Positions 33,079 to 42,664 are shown, counted from the first letter of the stretch. The stretch is 64,000 nucleotides of DNA from Streptomyces sp. NBC_01314 (GCF_041435215.1 NZ_CP108394.1:2976001-3040000); one strand, 5' to 3'. Notes: generated by a model not told the origin, from the letters alone. Program-made: numbers and translations.

Positions 33079-34559
33079 TTATGCGGCGATCGGCAGCCGC
33101 TCGCTCCGGCGCCGCGCCCTCCGGCGTGTCCGGTCGGAGCGCAGGCAAGCACCGAGGAGAACGGTGAGAGCGGCGGCGCCGTAGGCCCAGGTCTGAAGAG
33201 GGAAGCCGGGCAGTAGGCGTCCTGCGAGATAAAGGACGGTGCCAGCGAGGGTGACGGTCAGCCATCCCCAGCGGCCGTCCAAGGCGACGAGAGCGACGAC
33301 GAGGAGCGAGTACCAGGGGTAGCTGGGCGAGACCAGCAGCAGGACCGTGCCGGTCAGCAGCAGGGCGCCGCGCCAGGGGCGGGCGGGGTCGCCGCGCAGC
33401 CAGACGTACAGGGCGGTCAGGGCGAGGAGCACAGCCACGGTCACTCCGGCGGCGGCGTCAGGCAACAGCAGCCGCAGCCGCAGCCGGGCGAAGCGTCGTA
33501 CGTGGCCTGGTTCGTAACCCTCCTCGTGGAGGTAACCGGGCAGGTAGCCGAGGACGCCGGCGCCGGAGGCGGCGACGTAGGGCAGGTAGGCGAGCGCGAC
33601 CGCTGCGAGGACGGCCGAGAGCAGGAACGCGATGCGCTTCGGACTGCGCTGGCCGGACAGGGCGCCGGGCAGCATCAGGACGGGCAGGAGTTTCACGGCG
33701 ACGGCTGCGCCCAGCAGCGCGCCGCGGCGGGCGCCGGCGGTGGCGAGGGCGAGGACGGTGAGCAGGACGCCGAGCGTGTCGATATGGGCGTTGTTGACGG
33801 CTTCGAAGGGGACGGCCGGGCACCAGGCCCACAGGGCGGCGCGGGCCGGTGATCGCTGGGGGTCTCCGCGCCTGCGCAGCACGGCGAGAAGGGCCACGGT
33901 GGTGCCGAACGCCAGGACTGCGCCACCGACTTGGAACGGCTTGTGGCGGCTGTCCGGTGGGGAGACGGTGTGCACGGCGAGGTACCAGCCCTCGGCGACG
34001 GGCGGGTAGATGGTCGGGACGGTGGGGCGGTTGATGCGGACGCACAGGCCGCTGTCCGTCCGGGTCACCCCCCCAGTCCTTACAGGCGCCTTCGGTGGGG
34101 AAGAGCCTGTCGTCGCAGGTGGGCGAGTTCGGGGGCGGCGGGTGGGTGGGCGTAGGGGGAGATGCCGGCGGCTTGGACGCGGCCGTCCCAGGCGTAGCGG
34201 AACATGTCGGTGCTGGTGCGGGGCGAGGTGGCGAGCGCGGCCAGCGCGATGGCGGCCGACCCTGCCGGTACGAGACCGGTCGCGGTGCGGGCCGGGACCT
34301 TGCGGACCGTCCAGGCCGCCGCGGCGAACAGGGTCCAGGCGACGGCGTAACCGGCCAGTAGACGGCCGGATTCGCCCTGGTTGTCCCCCGCGCGGAGCGT
34401 GTCGACGACTGTAGCCGTGAGTACGGCGAGCAAGGTCGCGGTGACGCCGACGCGGATGCGTGTACGACGGCTGCCGCGGCTCGTCGGCCGTGGGGGCCGC
34501 TCTTGCGGGGACTCGCTCGGCATGGGTTGCGGCGGGTGGGGGGTGGCGGTGTCGGTCAT
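33079..34559 (-). pseudogene. GT87-type membrane glycosyltransferase, frameshifted twice
   Basis: The N-terminus (MTDTATPHPP..., RIRVGVTATLLAVLTATVVD, FRYAWDGRVQAAGISPYAHP) starts at ATG 34559 and overlaps the methyltransferase stop (ATGA). A middle stretch (DDRLFPTEGACKDWG) is in a second frame. The remainder (INRPTVPTIYPPVAEGWYLA, VNNAHIDTLGVLLTVLALAT, many helices) is in a third. Breaks lie near 34106 and at a seven-G run near 34070. Without them the protein would be a polytopic polyprenyl-phosphate-sugar mannosyl or glucosyl transferase. The homopolymer position suggests possible sequencing error. Confidence 0.75.
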
Positions 34560-35422
34560 GGGTGTGCGGGCTTTCCGGCGGGCGTGCGGTGTGCGTCGAC
34601 GTGCGTCGGTTTCGGACGGTGGAGTTCGAGGAAGGGGCGGCCATGAGCCGTCCACCGGCCGGTCAGGACCCAGCCGGTGGCGTCGGCGGCGTACAGCAGC
34701 GCGGTGGTGCCTATACGGGCCCAGGGGAACGGCCGGCCGTGCCGTCCCTGGCCGTCCTCGACGCGGACGGTGAGGCGTTCGTCCACGTCGTGCGGGGCGG
34801 CCTCGGCCAGCAGGCACCCGCCGGGAGCGACCAGTTCTCGCAGCCGGGTGAGCAGGGCGAGCGGGTCGCCGCCGATGCCGACGTTGCCGTCGATCAGCAG
34901 GGCGGTGCCCCAGCCGCCTTCCCCCGGCAGGCGGTCGAAGACGGACCGTCGTACGGCGGCACCCCCGTGGCGCCGGGTCCGGGTGACGGCGGCCGGGCTG
35001 ACGTCCGCACCCAGTGCCGGTACACCGCGGGCGGCCAGGGCGGCCACCAGACGTCCCGGCCCGCAGCCGACGTCCAGGACGGGACCTGTGCAGCGGCTCA
35101 GCACGCTGGTGTCGGCGGCGTCGGGGGGTGCGCACCAGCGCTCGACGTCCAACGGGAGCACCTCCTCGCTGAGGCCGTCCGGGTGATCGGGGGGTGACAG
35201 GCGGCGCAGGAACAGCGGGCCGCGGCCGGCGCGAAGGGCGTGGGCATAGGGGTCGTCGGTCCACGGCTCGCCCGGCTCTCGGGGTGCGAACAGATCCGTG
35301 GGTTGTGTCGGCGTGGGGGTCCGCGACGTGCGCGCCGTCAGGGTCTGGGGCTGCGGTCCCGTCGTGGCCGGCTCTGTCCACTCGGTCACGGCGGTGTCCA
35401 GGCCGGTCGCCGTCCCGCTCAT
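34556..35422 (-). CDS. Class I SAM-dependent methyltransferase
   Basis: A 288-aa protein. After a Thr/Pro-rich N-terminus (about 1-55), the SAM motif is CTGPVLDVGCGPGRLVAALA, then ALGADVSPAAVTRTRRHG, and LLIDGNVGIGGDPLALLTRL for the later strands. ATG 35422 follows GGAGG and overlaps the DUF2064 stop (ATGA), and its stop overlaps the GT87 start. The tight operon implies a role in modifying the same glycoconjugate. Confidence 0.85.
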   Translation of the reverse strand: MSGTATGLDTAVTEWTEPATTGPQPQTLTARTSRTPTPTQPTDLFAPREPGEPWTDDPYAHALRAGRGPLFLRRLSPPDHPDGLSEEVLPLDVERWCAPPDAADTSVLSRCTGPVLDVGCGPGRLVAALAARGVPALGADVSPAAVTRTRRHGGAAVRRSVFDRLPGEGGWGTALLIDGNVGIGGDPLALLTRLRELVAPGGCLLAEAAPHDVDERLTVRVEDGQGRHGRPFPWARIGTTALLYAADATGWVLTGRWTAHGRPFLELHRPKPTHVDAHRTPAGKPAHP

Positions 35423-36087
35423 CGGGCGACCTCCGCGAGCGAGGCCAGGGCGTCGGCGAAGCGGGAGCCGGGCGGACAGCAGGCGGCGACCTGTGCGGCG
35501 TCGGCGGCGGTGTCCACGTCGCGCAGCACCGGCAGATCGGCCACCGCCAGTCCCGCCTCCACCAGGCGCGACCGCTGGATCGCACCGGTGCGGTCCGTGG
35601 ACATCGGCACGCCCCGGACGACGGACCCCGCCCGCGCCGGATCGGCGAATCCCAGCGCCCAGAAGCCGCCGTCGGCGGCCGGACCGAACCAGGCATCGTG
35701 GCCGTCCCGGCCGACACCGGACAACAGCTCGGGAGTGAGCTGCGGGGTGTCCATGCCGACCAGAAGGGCCGGTCCGTCCTCGCACTGGGCGAAGGCGGCT
35801 GCGATCCGCTCGTCCAGACCGCCGTCCGCCTGCTGTACGACGTCGAAGCCGGGCGGCAGCCAGGGGCCGGGAGCCCCGGCGAGGACGAGGAGGCGGCGAC
35901 GGGCAGGGACGCTGAGCAGGGTGTGGAGGGTGTCGGCGAGGGCGACCTCGGCCAACATGGCGGCCTCCCGGGGCGTGTAGGGCGGCGTCAGCCGGGTCTT
36001 GACCCGGCCCGGCACCGGCTCCTTCGCGATGACCAGCAGGGTGGCCGCACCCCGGCCCGGGTGCCGGCCCGGGTGCCGGGCGCTCAT
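35419..36087 (-). CDS. DUF2064 (TIGR04282-type) glycosyltransferase-like protein
   Basis: A 222-aa protein. ATLLVIAKEPVPGRVKTRLT is the nucleotidyl/glycosyl transferase start shared by DUF2064 proteins. GPALLVGMDTPQLTPELLSG and WFGPAADGGFWALGF provide the DxD-like and active-site blocks. Family members co-occur with GT2 enzymes and radical or molybdo enzymes in sugar modification clusters. ATG 36087 has AGGAGG upstream. Overlaps both operon neighbours by 4 nt. Confidence 0.85.
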   Translation of the reverse strand: MSARHPGRHPGRGAATLLVIAKEPVPGRVKTRLTPPYTPREAAMLAEVALADTLHTLLSVPARRRLLVLAGAPGPWLPPGFDVVQQADGGLDERIAAAFAQCEDGPALLVGMDTPQLTPELLSGVGRDGHDAWFGPAADGGFWALGFADPARAGSVVRGVPMSTDRTGAIQRSRLVEAGLAVADLPVLRDVDTAADAAQVAACCPPGSRFADALASLAEVAR

Positions 36088-36821
36088 CGTCCGCCTCCTG
36101 GGACGGTGGTGGCCGTGACCGCCGATGCGGTGACGGACCGCTCGCCGAGGACGGCGCGCATGTCGCGTACCGCCTTCCAGGTGCCGCGCCAGGTGCCCGT
36201 CACCTTCGAGCGGCCGGTGCGCGGGTGGTACGGCACGTCCGTCTCCGTCACCCGCCAGCCGGCCTCGGCGGCACGGACCACCATCTGCAGCGGGTATCCG
36301 GAGCGCCGGTCGGTCAGATCCAGGGCCTGCAGCGCTTCGCGGCGGGCGGCGCGCATCGGGCCGAGGTCGTGCAGGCGCAGTCCGGTACGGCGGCGGATCA
36401 GGCGGGCCAGTTCCAGGTTGGCCAGGCGGGCGTGGGCCGGCCAGGCGCCCAGGGTCGTGGGCCGCCGTCGGCCCAGAACAAGGTCGGCGGAGCCGTCGAG
36501 GACGGGGCCGGCGACCTCGGGCAGCAGGGCGGGGTCGAGGGAGGCGTCGCAGTCGTTGAAGCAGACGACATCGGCGGTGGCGGCGGTCAGGCCCGCGTGA
36601 CAGGCGGCACCGAAGCCGCGGCGCGGCTCGTGGACGACGTACGCCCCGAGGTCGCGGGCGAGGTCGGCGGAGCCGTCGGTCGAGCCGTTGTCGACGACGA
36701 TCGCGCGCCAGCCGGCGGGGATCCGGTCCAGGACCCACGGCAGGGCCTCGGCCTCGTCCAGGCAGGGCAGCACCACGTCGACCCGGGCGGTGGAGGGGGA
36801 TGTCTCGATCACCCCACTCAC
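36084..36821 (-). CDS. GT2-family glycosyltransferase
   Basis: A 245-aa protein. RVDVVLPCLDEAEALPWVLD, AIVVDNGSTDGSADLARDLG and VVCFNDCDASLDPALLPEVA show the GT-A fold, nucleotide-sugar site and DxD-like motif. There is no transmembrane tail, unlike dolichol-phosphate mannose synthases with membrane domains. GTG 36821; GTG 36812 is also possible. It is the first gene of the four-gene operon, divergent from the response regulator. The likely product is a polyprenyl-phosphate sugar used by the GT87 enzyme (inference). Confidence 0.88.
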   Translation of the reverse strand: MSGVIETSPSTARVDVVLPCLDEAEALPWVLDRIPAGWRAIVVDNGSTDGSADLARDLGAYVVHEPRRGFGAACHAGLTAATADVVCFNDCDASLDPALLPEVAGPVLDGSADLVLGRRRPTTLGAWPAHARLANLELARLIRRRTGLRLHDLGPMRAARREALQALDLTDRRSGYPLQMVVRAAEAGWRVTETDVPYHPRTGRSKVTGTWRGTWKAVRDMRAVLGERSVTASAVTATTVPGGGR

Positions 36822-36925
36822 CCTACGAACCCGAAAGGGACATAAGGGATTTGGCGATCTTACGGATCGCTGACGTCCACCGCCGCTCCCGCCGCCGGCC
36901 GGACACCGGTGCGAGACTCACCGAC

Positions 36926-37645
36926 GTGAAACGCGTACTCGTCGTGGACGACGATCCCACCGTCTCCGAGGTCGTCGCCGGCTATCTGAACCGGGCGGGC
37001 TTCGCCGTCGACGTGGCCGCCGACGGCCCCACCGCCGTGGCCAAAGCCACCGCGCAGCCGCCGGACCTGGTGGTGCTGGACCTGATGCTGCCCGGCATGG
37101 ACGGGCTGGAGGTCTGCCGCCGCATCCGCGAGGACGGCCCGCTGCCGGTGATCATGCTGACCGCGCGGGGCGACGAGGAGGACCGTGTGCTCGGCCTGGA
37201 GGTCGGGGCGGACGACTATGTCACCAAGCCCTTCAGCCCCCGCGAACTGGTCCTGCGGGTGGAGTCGGTGCTGCGCCGCGCCGGGGCGGTGGCGGCCGCG
37301 CGGGCCGCACCCGCCGGGGCATGGCTGCGGGCGGGGCCGTTCGCCCTGGAACCCACCGCCCGCCGCGCCGTGCGCCACAACAATGAACTCGCCCTGACCA
37401 TAAGGGAGTTCGATCTGCTGGAATTCTTCCTGCGCAATCCCGGGCGGGCCACGAGCCGGGAGGAACTGATGCGCCAGGTGTGGGGCTGGGAGTTCGGCGA
37501 CCTGTCGACCGTGACCGTCCACGTGCGGCGGCTGCGCGGGAAGATCGAGGACGATCCGGCGCGCCCCCGACTGATCACCACCGTGTGGGGAGTGGGCTAC
37601 CGCTTCGACGTCCCCGGTACGAACGGAGGCGGCGATGCTGCCTGA
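36926..37645 (+). CDS. OmpR-family response regulator
   Basis: A 239-aa protein. VKRVLVVDDDPTVSEVVAGY starts the receiver, with phospho-acceptor Asp in DLVVLDLMLPGMDGLEVCRR and Lys in ADDYVTKPFSPREL. The C-terminal winged helix has REELMRQVWGWEFGDLSTVT, VHVRRLRGKIEDDP and TVWGVGYRFD. GTG 36926; the upstream ribosome binding site is weak. The kinase gene overlaps its end by 11 nt. Divergent transcription from the glycosyltransferase operon makes that operon a plausible target. Confidence 0.93.
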   Translation: MKRVLVVDDDPTVSEVVAGYLNRAGFAVDVAADGPTAVAKATAQPPDLVVLDLMLPGMDGLEVCRRIREDGPLPVIMLTARGDEEDRVLGLEVGADDYVTKPFSPRELVLRVESVLRRAGAVAAARAAPAGAWLRAGPFALEPTARRAVRHNNELALTIREFDLLEFFLRNPGRATSREELMRQVWGWEFGDLSTVTVHVRRLRGKIEDDPARPRLITTVWGVGYRFDVPGTNGGGDAA

Positions 37646-38747
37646 CACCCTCCTGATCGCGTTGTACGCGGCGATCGGCGCAGCCGCCGCCGGACTGCTC
37701 GGTGCCGCCGCCCTGCGGCTGCTGCGCCACCGTTCGGTCACGCTGTCGCTGGCCGTGGTCGCCGCCGTCACGGTCGCGGCGATGCTCGCCGGAACGATGC
37801 TGGTGGCCTGGGCGATGTTCCTGTCCGACCACGACCTCTGGGTCGTGACGATGGTGTGCTCCATGGCGGCCGTCGTCTCACTCGCCGTCGCCCTCCTCCT
37901 CGGCCGCAGCGTCGTCAAGGGCAGCCGGGCCCTGACCAGGGCCACACGCGCCCTCGGCGACGACGGCAGCTTCACTCCGCCCGCCACGGCACCCACGGCC
38001 GAACTCGCCGCACTCAGCCGCGAGTTGGCCGCCACGAGTGCGAAGCTCGCAGCGTCCCGGGAGCGGGAGCAGGCCCTGGACGCCTCCCGCCGCGAACTGG
38101 TCGCCTGGATCTCCCATGACCTGCGTACACCACTCGCCGGACTGCAGGCGATGACCGAGGCGCTGGAGGACGGCATGGTCGCCGACCCGCACGTCTACCA
38201 CGCCCGCATCCGCACGGAGGTCGAGCGGATGAGCGGCATGGTCGGCGACCTGTTCGAGCTCTCCCGCATCCAGGCCGGCGTCCTTGCCCTGAACACCGCC
38301 CGCATGTCGGTCTACGACCTGGTCGGCGACGCCATCGCGGGCGTCGACGCCCTCGCCAGGGAGCACGGCGTCTGGCTGGTGGGCGACGGGGTCGAGCCCG
38401 TGCCGATCGAGGTCGACGGCCGCGAGATGTCCCGCGTCCTGGCCAACCTGTTGGTCAACGCCATCCGCCGGACTCCCGCCGACGGCACGGTCGCCGTGTC
38501 CGCCCGCCGCGAGGCCGACAGCGTCGTCGTCTCCGTGACGGACGGCTGCGGCGGCATCCTGCCCGAGGACCTGCCTCGTGTCTTCGACACCGGCTGGCGC
38601 GGTACCCACGCTCGTACCCCGCCCGCCGGGGCCGGACTCGGCCTGGCGATCGTGCGCGGCATCGTCGAGGCCCACAGCGGACGCGCAGCGGTGAGCAACG
38701 TACCGGGCGGCTGCCGCTTCGAGGTCCACCTTCCCGCGGCTGTCTGA
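37635..38747 (+). CDS. Membrane sensor histidine kinase
   Basis: A 370-aa protein. Three membrane helices in the first 95 residues with little extracellular sequence. HAMP-like linker about 95-130. Phospho-acceptor His in RRELVAWISHDLRTPLAGLQ, N box in VLANLLVNAIRRTPADGTVA and ATPase G boxes VTDGCGGILPEDLPRVFDTG and AGLGLAIVRGIVEAH. ATG 37635 overlaps the regulator gene. With so small an exterior it may sense a membrane-embedded signal. Confidence 0.93.
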   Translation: MLPDTLLIALYAAIGAAAAGLLGAAALRLLRHRSVTLSLAVVAAVTVAAMLAGTMLVAWAMFLSDHDLWVVTMVCSMAAVVSLAVALLLGRSVVKGSRALTRATRALGDDGSFTPPATAPTAELAALSRELAATSAKLAASREREQALDASRRELVAWISHDLRTPLAGLQAMTEALEDGMVADPHVYHARIRTEVERMSGMVGDLFELSRIQAGVLALNTARMSVYDLVGDAIAGVDALAREHGVWLVGDGVEPVPIEVDGREMSRVLANLLVNAIRRTPADGTVAVSARREADSVVVSVTDGCGGILPEDLPRVFDTGWRGTHARTPPAGAGLGLAIVRGIVEAHSGRAAVSNVPGGCRFEVHLPAAV

Positions 38748-38758
38748 GCGGCCCGCAA

Positions 38759-38804
38759 GGCGAAGGACCGGCCCCGGCTCGTCCGCCGGGGCCGGTCCTT
38801 CGCC
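38759..38804. terminator. Bidirectional terminator
   Basis: Perfect 20-bp inverted repeat (38759-38778 with 38785-38804) and a 6-nt loop, between the kinase gene and the convergent epimerase gene. Confidence 0.9.
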
Positions 38805-38829
38805 TGCGGGGGCGTCCCAGGGCTGAACA

Positions 38830-39819
38830 TCAGCCCGCGCGCAGCGGCGCCGTCGCGAACTCCGCCATCCCCTCCACGAAGGAAACCTGCGCCGTCCACC
38901 CCAGTTCGTCGCGCAGCCGCTGCGAGGAGGCGGTGATGTGCCGGACGTCGCCGAGCCGGTACTCCCCCGTGACGACCAGCTTCTGCCCGGCGTGAGCCAT
39001 GGCCAGGGCGGCGGCCATCTCCCCCACGGTGTGCGGGTCACCGCTGCCCACGTTGTACGCCCGCAACGTGCCCTCCGGCAGGTCGTCCACCCCGGCCAGT
39101 GCGGTGGCGTTGGCCGCGGCGACGTCCCGGACGTGGATGAAGTCCCTCAGCTGGCCGCCGTCCTCGAAGACACGCGGGGCCTCGCCGCGCTCCAGCGCGG
39201 ACCGGAACAGGGAGGCGACGCCCGCGTAAGGGGTGTCGCGCGGCATACCGGGCCCGTACACGTTGTGGTAGCGCAGCGCCGCGACCCGGCCGCCCGTCGC
39301 CCGCGCCCACGCCCACGCGGCCGAGAGATGCTCCTGGGTGAGCTTGGTGGCCGCGTACACGTTGCGCGGTCGGCCGGCGCCTCCTCGGTCACCAGTCCCG
39401 GGGCGAGCGGGTCACCGCACTTCGGGCACGGTGGTTCGAAGCGGCCCTCCTCCAGGTCCGCCACCCGGCGCGGCCCCGACACCACGACACCGTGCCGGGA
39501 GCACTCGTACCTTCCCTCTCCGTACACCACCATCGAACTCGCCAGCACCAGCCGGCCCACCCCGGCCTGCACCATCCCGGCCAGGAGCACCGCCGTGCCC
39601 AGGTCGTTGCAGCCCACGTAGTCGGGAGCGTCGGCGAAGTCCTTGCCGGTCACGGACGTCGGCGTGCCGCCAGTCCACCCCGTCCGGAATCGGCGGAGGC
39701 GTACGGTGTGCGGCGGACAGCAACGAGTCGAGCACGCGCACCTCGTGTCCGGCACCGGCAAGGGCGGTGACGATGTGCGAGCCGATGAAGCCCGCACCTC
39801 CAGTGACCAGGATCAACAT
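38830..39819 (-). pseudogene. NAD-dependent epimerase/dehydratase, frameshifted with internal deletion
   Basis: Start MLILVTGGAGFIGSHIVTAL carries the NAD(P) glycine motif. Sequence then jumps from WRHADVRD to GKDFADAPDYVGCNDLGTAV in another frame, lacking about 25 residues that homologues have there (ALRGVDAVCHQAAMVGL region). A second one-base shift near 39390 leads to NVYAATKLTQEHLSAAWAWA, which carries the active-site Tyr-Lys (YAATK). The rest (YGPGMPRDTPYAGVASLFRS) is intact. The internal deletion argues for true inactivation, not only sequencing error. The expected role is nucleotide-sugar epimerisation for the adjacent glycosyltransferases. Confidence 0.82.
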
Positions 39820-39871
39820 GCCCCGACGCTACGACCGCGCACTCACCCACGGGCCCTGCGGCGGGGATCTG

Positions 39872-40264
39872 TCAGGAGTTCGTAAGGCTTCCCGCCGTGG
39901 CCCGCGTCCGCGGGACGTCACCGGTCCGGGACGCCACCAGCAAACCGAATCCCACCGCGAAGCTGAGCGTGGTCAACGTCCCCCGCTCCCAGAAGATGTG
40001 GCTGTCGACGAACGACGAGCACGCCCCGAGGACTGCCACGTCACCGGACAGCACCCGCACACCGTGGCGCCGCAGCGGCACCAGGCACGAGCATCCGGCC
40101 CACGCGAGCACGGTCAGTGCGCCTTCCACGTCATGCCCCGGCCTGCCCCCCAACGGGAGCAGCAGACCGAGGACCAGGAAGGGAAGGGCGGGCATCAGGA
40201 GGACGTACAGCCCGGCCCAGTGGTCGGCCGCCGCCAGGTGGCGTGGATGTGTCAGCCCCGCCAC
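39872..40264 (-). CDS. Membrane protein, shortened paralogue of the protein at 42050
   Basis: A 130-aa protein with three or four hydrophobic segments. VAGLTHPRHLAAADHWAGLY, LMPALPFLVLGLLLPLGG, and later SFVDSHIFWERGTLTTLSFA align with both ends of the 204-aa protein at 42050-42664 (GLAHPHGLTRETAADWERLH, SFVDSHIFWPRGVYTMLGFA). About 60 central residues are missing. It may be a natural short form or a deletion derivative. GTG 40264 is the only start available, and the N-terminus also seems cut. Downstream of 40291-40701 on the same strand. Confidence 0.55.
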   Translation of the reverse strand: MAGLTHPRHLAAADHWAGLYVLLMPALPFLVLGLLLPLGGRPGHDVEGALTVLAWAGCSCLVPLRRHGVRVLSGDVAVLGACSSFVDSHIFWERGTLTTLSFAVGFGLLVASRTGDVPRTRATAGSLTNS

Positions 40265-40290
40265 AGCCGCAGGCGCCAGTGGCGTCGGAG

Positions 40291-40701
40291 CTACGAAGGG
40301 GGCCGCCGCTGGATACGGCGGGTCCCCCGAACGGCCAGCAGGAAGGCCGTCACCGCCGCCACGGCCACCAGCGCCAGCAGCCAGTTGCGCGGGTAATCCA
40401 GCGGCAGCACCGAGGAGTTGGCCGACTTCCCCGGGCGCAGCAGCACCGGCAGCGCCACCGCCGTCAACGCGCCCGCGACCAGCAGCGCACCACGCACCGG
40501 ACCGCGCACACCACCACGTACCAGCACCAGCCCGATGAGCAGCACCAGTGGCGCGATCACCGCGTCGTGCAGAACCACGGCCCCGCCCAGCCAGACCAGC
40601 ACACCCGCCAGGTCGCGCACGTCCAGCAGCAAGGACGCGCCGACGCCCATCAGCGCCAGACCGGCCGCGCCGGTCATCACCCGCACCACGCTCACCCTCA
40701 T
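40291..40701 (-). CDS. Small polytopic membrane protein
   Basis: A 136-aa protein with four hydrophobic segments (MRVSVVRVMTGAAGLALMGV start). ATG 40701 overlaps the stop of the molybdo-oxidoreductase gene (ATGA), so it is cotranslated with it and may be its membrane or electron-transfer partner, although no haem-ligand pattern is clear. Family not recognised. Confidence 0.65.
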   Translation of the reverse strand: MRVSVVRVMTGAAGLALMGVGASLLLDVRDLAGVLVWLGGAVVLHDAVIAPLVLLIGLVLVRGGVRGPVRGALLVAGALTAVALPVLLRPGKSANSSVLPLDYPRNWLLALVAVAAVTAFLLAVRGTRRIQRRPPS

Positions 40702-41835
40702 GACAGCACCTCCAGCCGGCCGACCCACTTCGTCTGCAGCACCCCGGGCCGGTTCGGGGCGATCAGGCGCACCGGACAGCCGTGATCGGGGGAAAGCTCC
40801 TGACCGTTCAGGCGCAGCGCGAGCAGGGTCAGCGGGTCGCGGGCGTGCTCGTGCCCCATCTCCGAGACCCGGTAGCCGCCCCGGGTCTGCAACGACACCA
40901 CCCGCACCCGCGCATGCGGCGGGGCACCCGCCCGCTCCAGCAGGTCCACGACCCGCACGCCCCTCCAGTGCGCCGACTTGCTCCACCCCTCCACACAGGC
41001 GATCGGCAACTCCACCTCGTACTGCGGCAAGGCACGTAGCTCATCCAGCGTCAGCGTGTACGGCCGCGGTCCCGCGACCGTCAGGCGGTAACGCTCGGCT
41101 GGAATCAGTCCGACACCGGCCGCGGCGGCGGTGCGGTTGACCGGCAGGCGCTGCGGGCCGTGGTCCGGGTGGCGGGGCGCGAGCAGAGCGAGATCCTTCA
41201 GCGGGGTGAAGGACTGGCCCGCCGTGGTCACGGTGACCGCCCCCACCGCCGCGGCCACCGCGGTCAGCAGCGACCGCCGGTCCGCCCCGTCCTCCTCCGG
41301 CAGGGCCAGCGTCCCCGGCGACCGCCGGCTCCAGTGCGTCCGGATCTCGGGCGCCTTGACCGCGACATGCAGCACCAGCGCCCCGGCCAGCAACCAGGCC
41401 ACGGCATAGTGCACCGGCACGAAGGAGAACGGCCACGGATACCACTGGGCGGTGTTCAGCAGGCCGGTGACCACCTCGAAGACGGCCGCCGCCACCAGGA
41501 CAGCCACCGACAACCGCTCCAGCGCGTGCCGCACCGAACGCACCGGCGGCCAGGCGAACAGCCGCGGATACACCGTCCACAACTTGGCCAGCAGCAGCGG
41601 AACCGCCGCGATGCCGGACGCGACATGCAGCCCCTGCGTGAACCGATACCCCCCACGCCGGACGGCTGGGCAGGTCGTCGGCCAGCCATCCCGGCGGATG
41701 CTGCATCACGTGACTGATCAGACCGGTGACGAAGCACACCACGAAAGCGGAGCCGAGCCACCGCCCGATCGAGGTCGCCGTCCGGGCATCGTGCAGCCTG
41801 CCCCGGAAGACCGGCGGAAAGAAGCGCTGTTCCAT
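40698..41835 (-). pseudogene. Membrane-anchored molybdopterin oxidoreductase, frameshifted
   Basis: N-terminal frame: MEQRFFPPVFRGRLHDARTA, SAFVVCFVTGLISHVMQHPP. From about 41655 the continuation (YRFTQGLHVASGIAAVPLLL, LWTVYPRLFAWPPVRSVRHA) is in another frame owing to one extra G in a six-G run. Four membrane helices of a cytochrome-b561-like kind precede the sulfite-oxidase-type Mo domain (ELRALPQYEVELPIACVEGW, with Mo-ligand Cys, and LSPDHGCPVRLIAPNRPGVL). The frame intact from 41582 retains the whole Mo domain. Likely a redox enzyme facing outside. A homopolymer sequencing error is plausible. Confidence 0.8.
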
Positions 41836-42049
41836 GCACCTCATCCCACCCGCCGCCAGGCCCCTTCGGAACGCCCGAGCCCCTTACAGAACACGGACGT
41901 ATCCCTGACGGCAAAGCCCGGCAGGCGATCGGAAAACGGGCCCGGGGACAGACTCGGACACCGGCCGCGACAGCCTGCCCGGCATCGGCCCGAGCTCGCC
42001 GCTGAGTTCATCGCAACCACGCAATGCTCGGCACGGTCCGCGATCCGCC

Positions 42050-42664
42050 TCACTTCGAGGTTGTCGAAGGCCGGACCCGGCTCCTGTCGGCGCCCCAGTC
42101 AAGGAGGGCGAAGCCCAAGGCGAAACCCAGCATGGTGTACACGCCGCGCGGCCAGAAGATGTGGCTGTCGACGAAGGACCAGCCGGAGGCGAGGAGGACG
42201 GCCGTGCCGGGGACGACCCGGATGCCGTGCCGGGGGAACAGTGCGACGGCCGTGGCCAGGACGGCGACGATGAGGGCGTAGGCACCAGTCTGCCCGAGCG
42301 CTTCCCCCGTGTCGTAGAGCGGGCGTTTCAGTGGCCCCAGGCCGGCTTCCTCGTGGGCGTGTTCGACCGCGGTGCCGGCGGCGATGCCGGCGACGGCGTC
42401 GAGCCCGGTGTAGAAGGCGGCGTAGGCGAAGGCAGCCACCCAGGCCACCACCATGGCGCAGCCGGCTGTGTCGCGCCGGGGCCGTTGCCACACAGGCACC
42501 AGGAGCCCGATCGTGAGCAGCGGGAAGACCGGCAGGAGCAGGATGTGCAACCGTTCCCAGTCAGCGGCCGTCTCCCGGGTGAGGCCGTGCGGGTGGGCGA
42601 GGCCGGCCACGGCCAGCAGCAGGGGCGCGGCCGTGACGAGACAGGTGTTTCGGAAGGTCGCCAT
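42050..42664 (-). CDS. Polytopic membrane protein with FVDSHIFW motif
   Basis: A 204-aa protein with about six hydrophobic segments. Notable blocks are GLAHPHGLTRETAADWERLH in the first loop and WSFVDSHIFWPRGVYTMLGF near the end. Conserved His in both positions could bind metal or haem. It is paralogous to 39872-40264 and belongs to the sugar/redox island. ATG 42664. No named family could be assigned. The 41836-42049 gap has no gene. Confidence 0.7.
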   Translation of the reverse strand: MATFRNTCLVTAAPLLLAVAGLAHPHGLTRETAADWERLHILLLPVFPLLTIGLLVPVWQRPRRDTAGCAMVVAWVAAFAYAAFYTGLDAVAGIAAGTAVEHAHEEAGLGPLKRPLYDTGEALGQTGAYALIVAVLATAVALFPRHGIRVVPGTAVLLASGWSFVDSHIFWPRGVYTMLGFALGFALLDWGADRSRVRPSTTSK

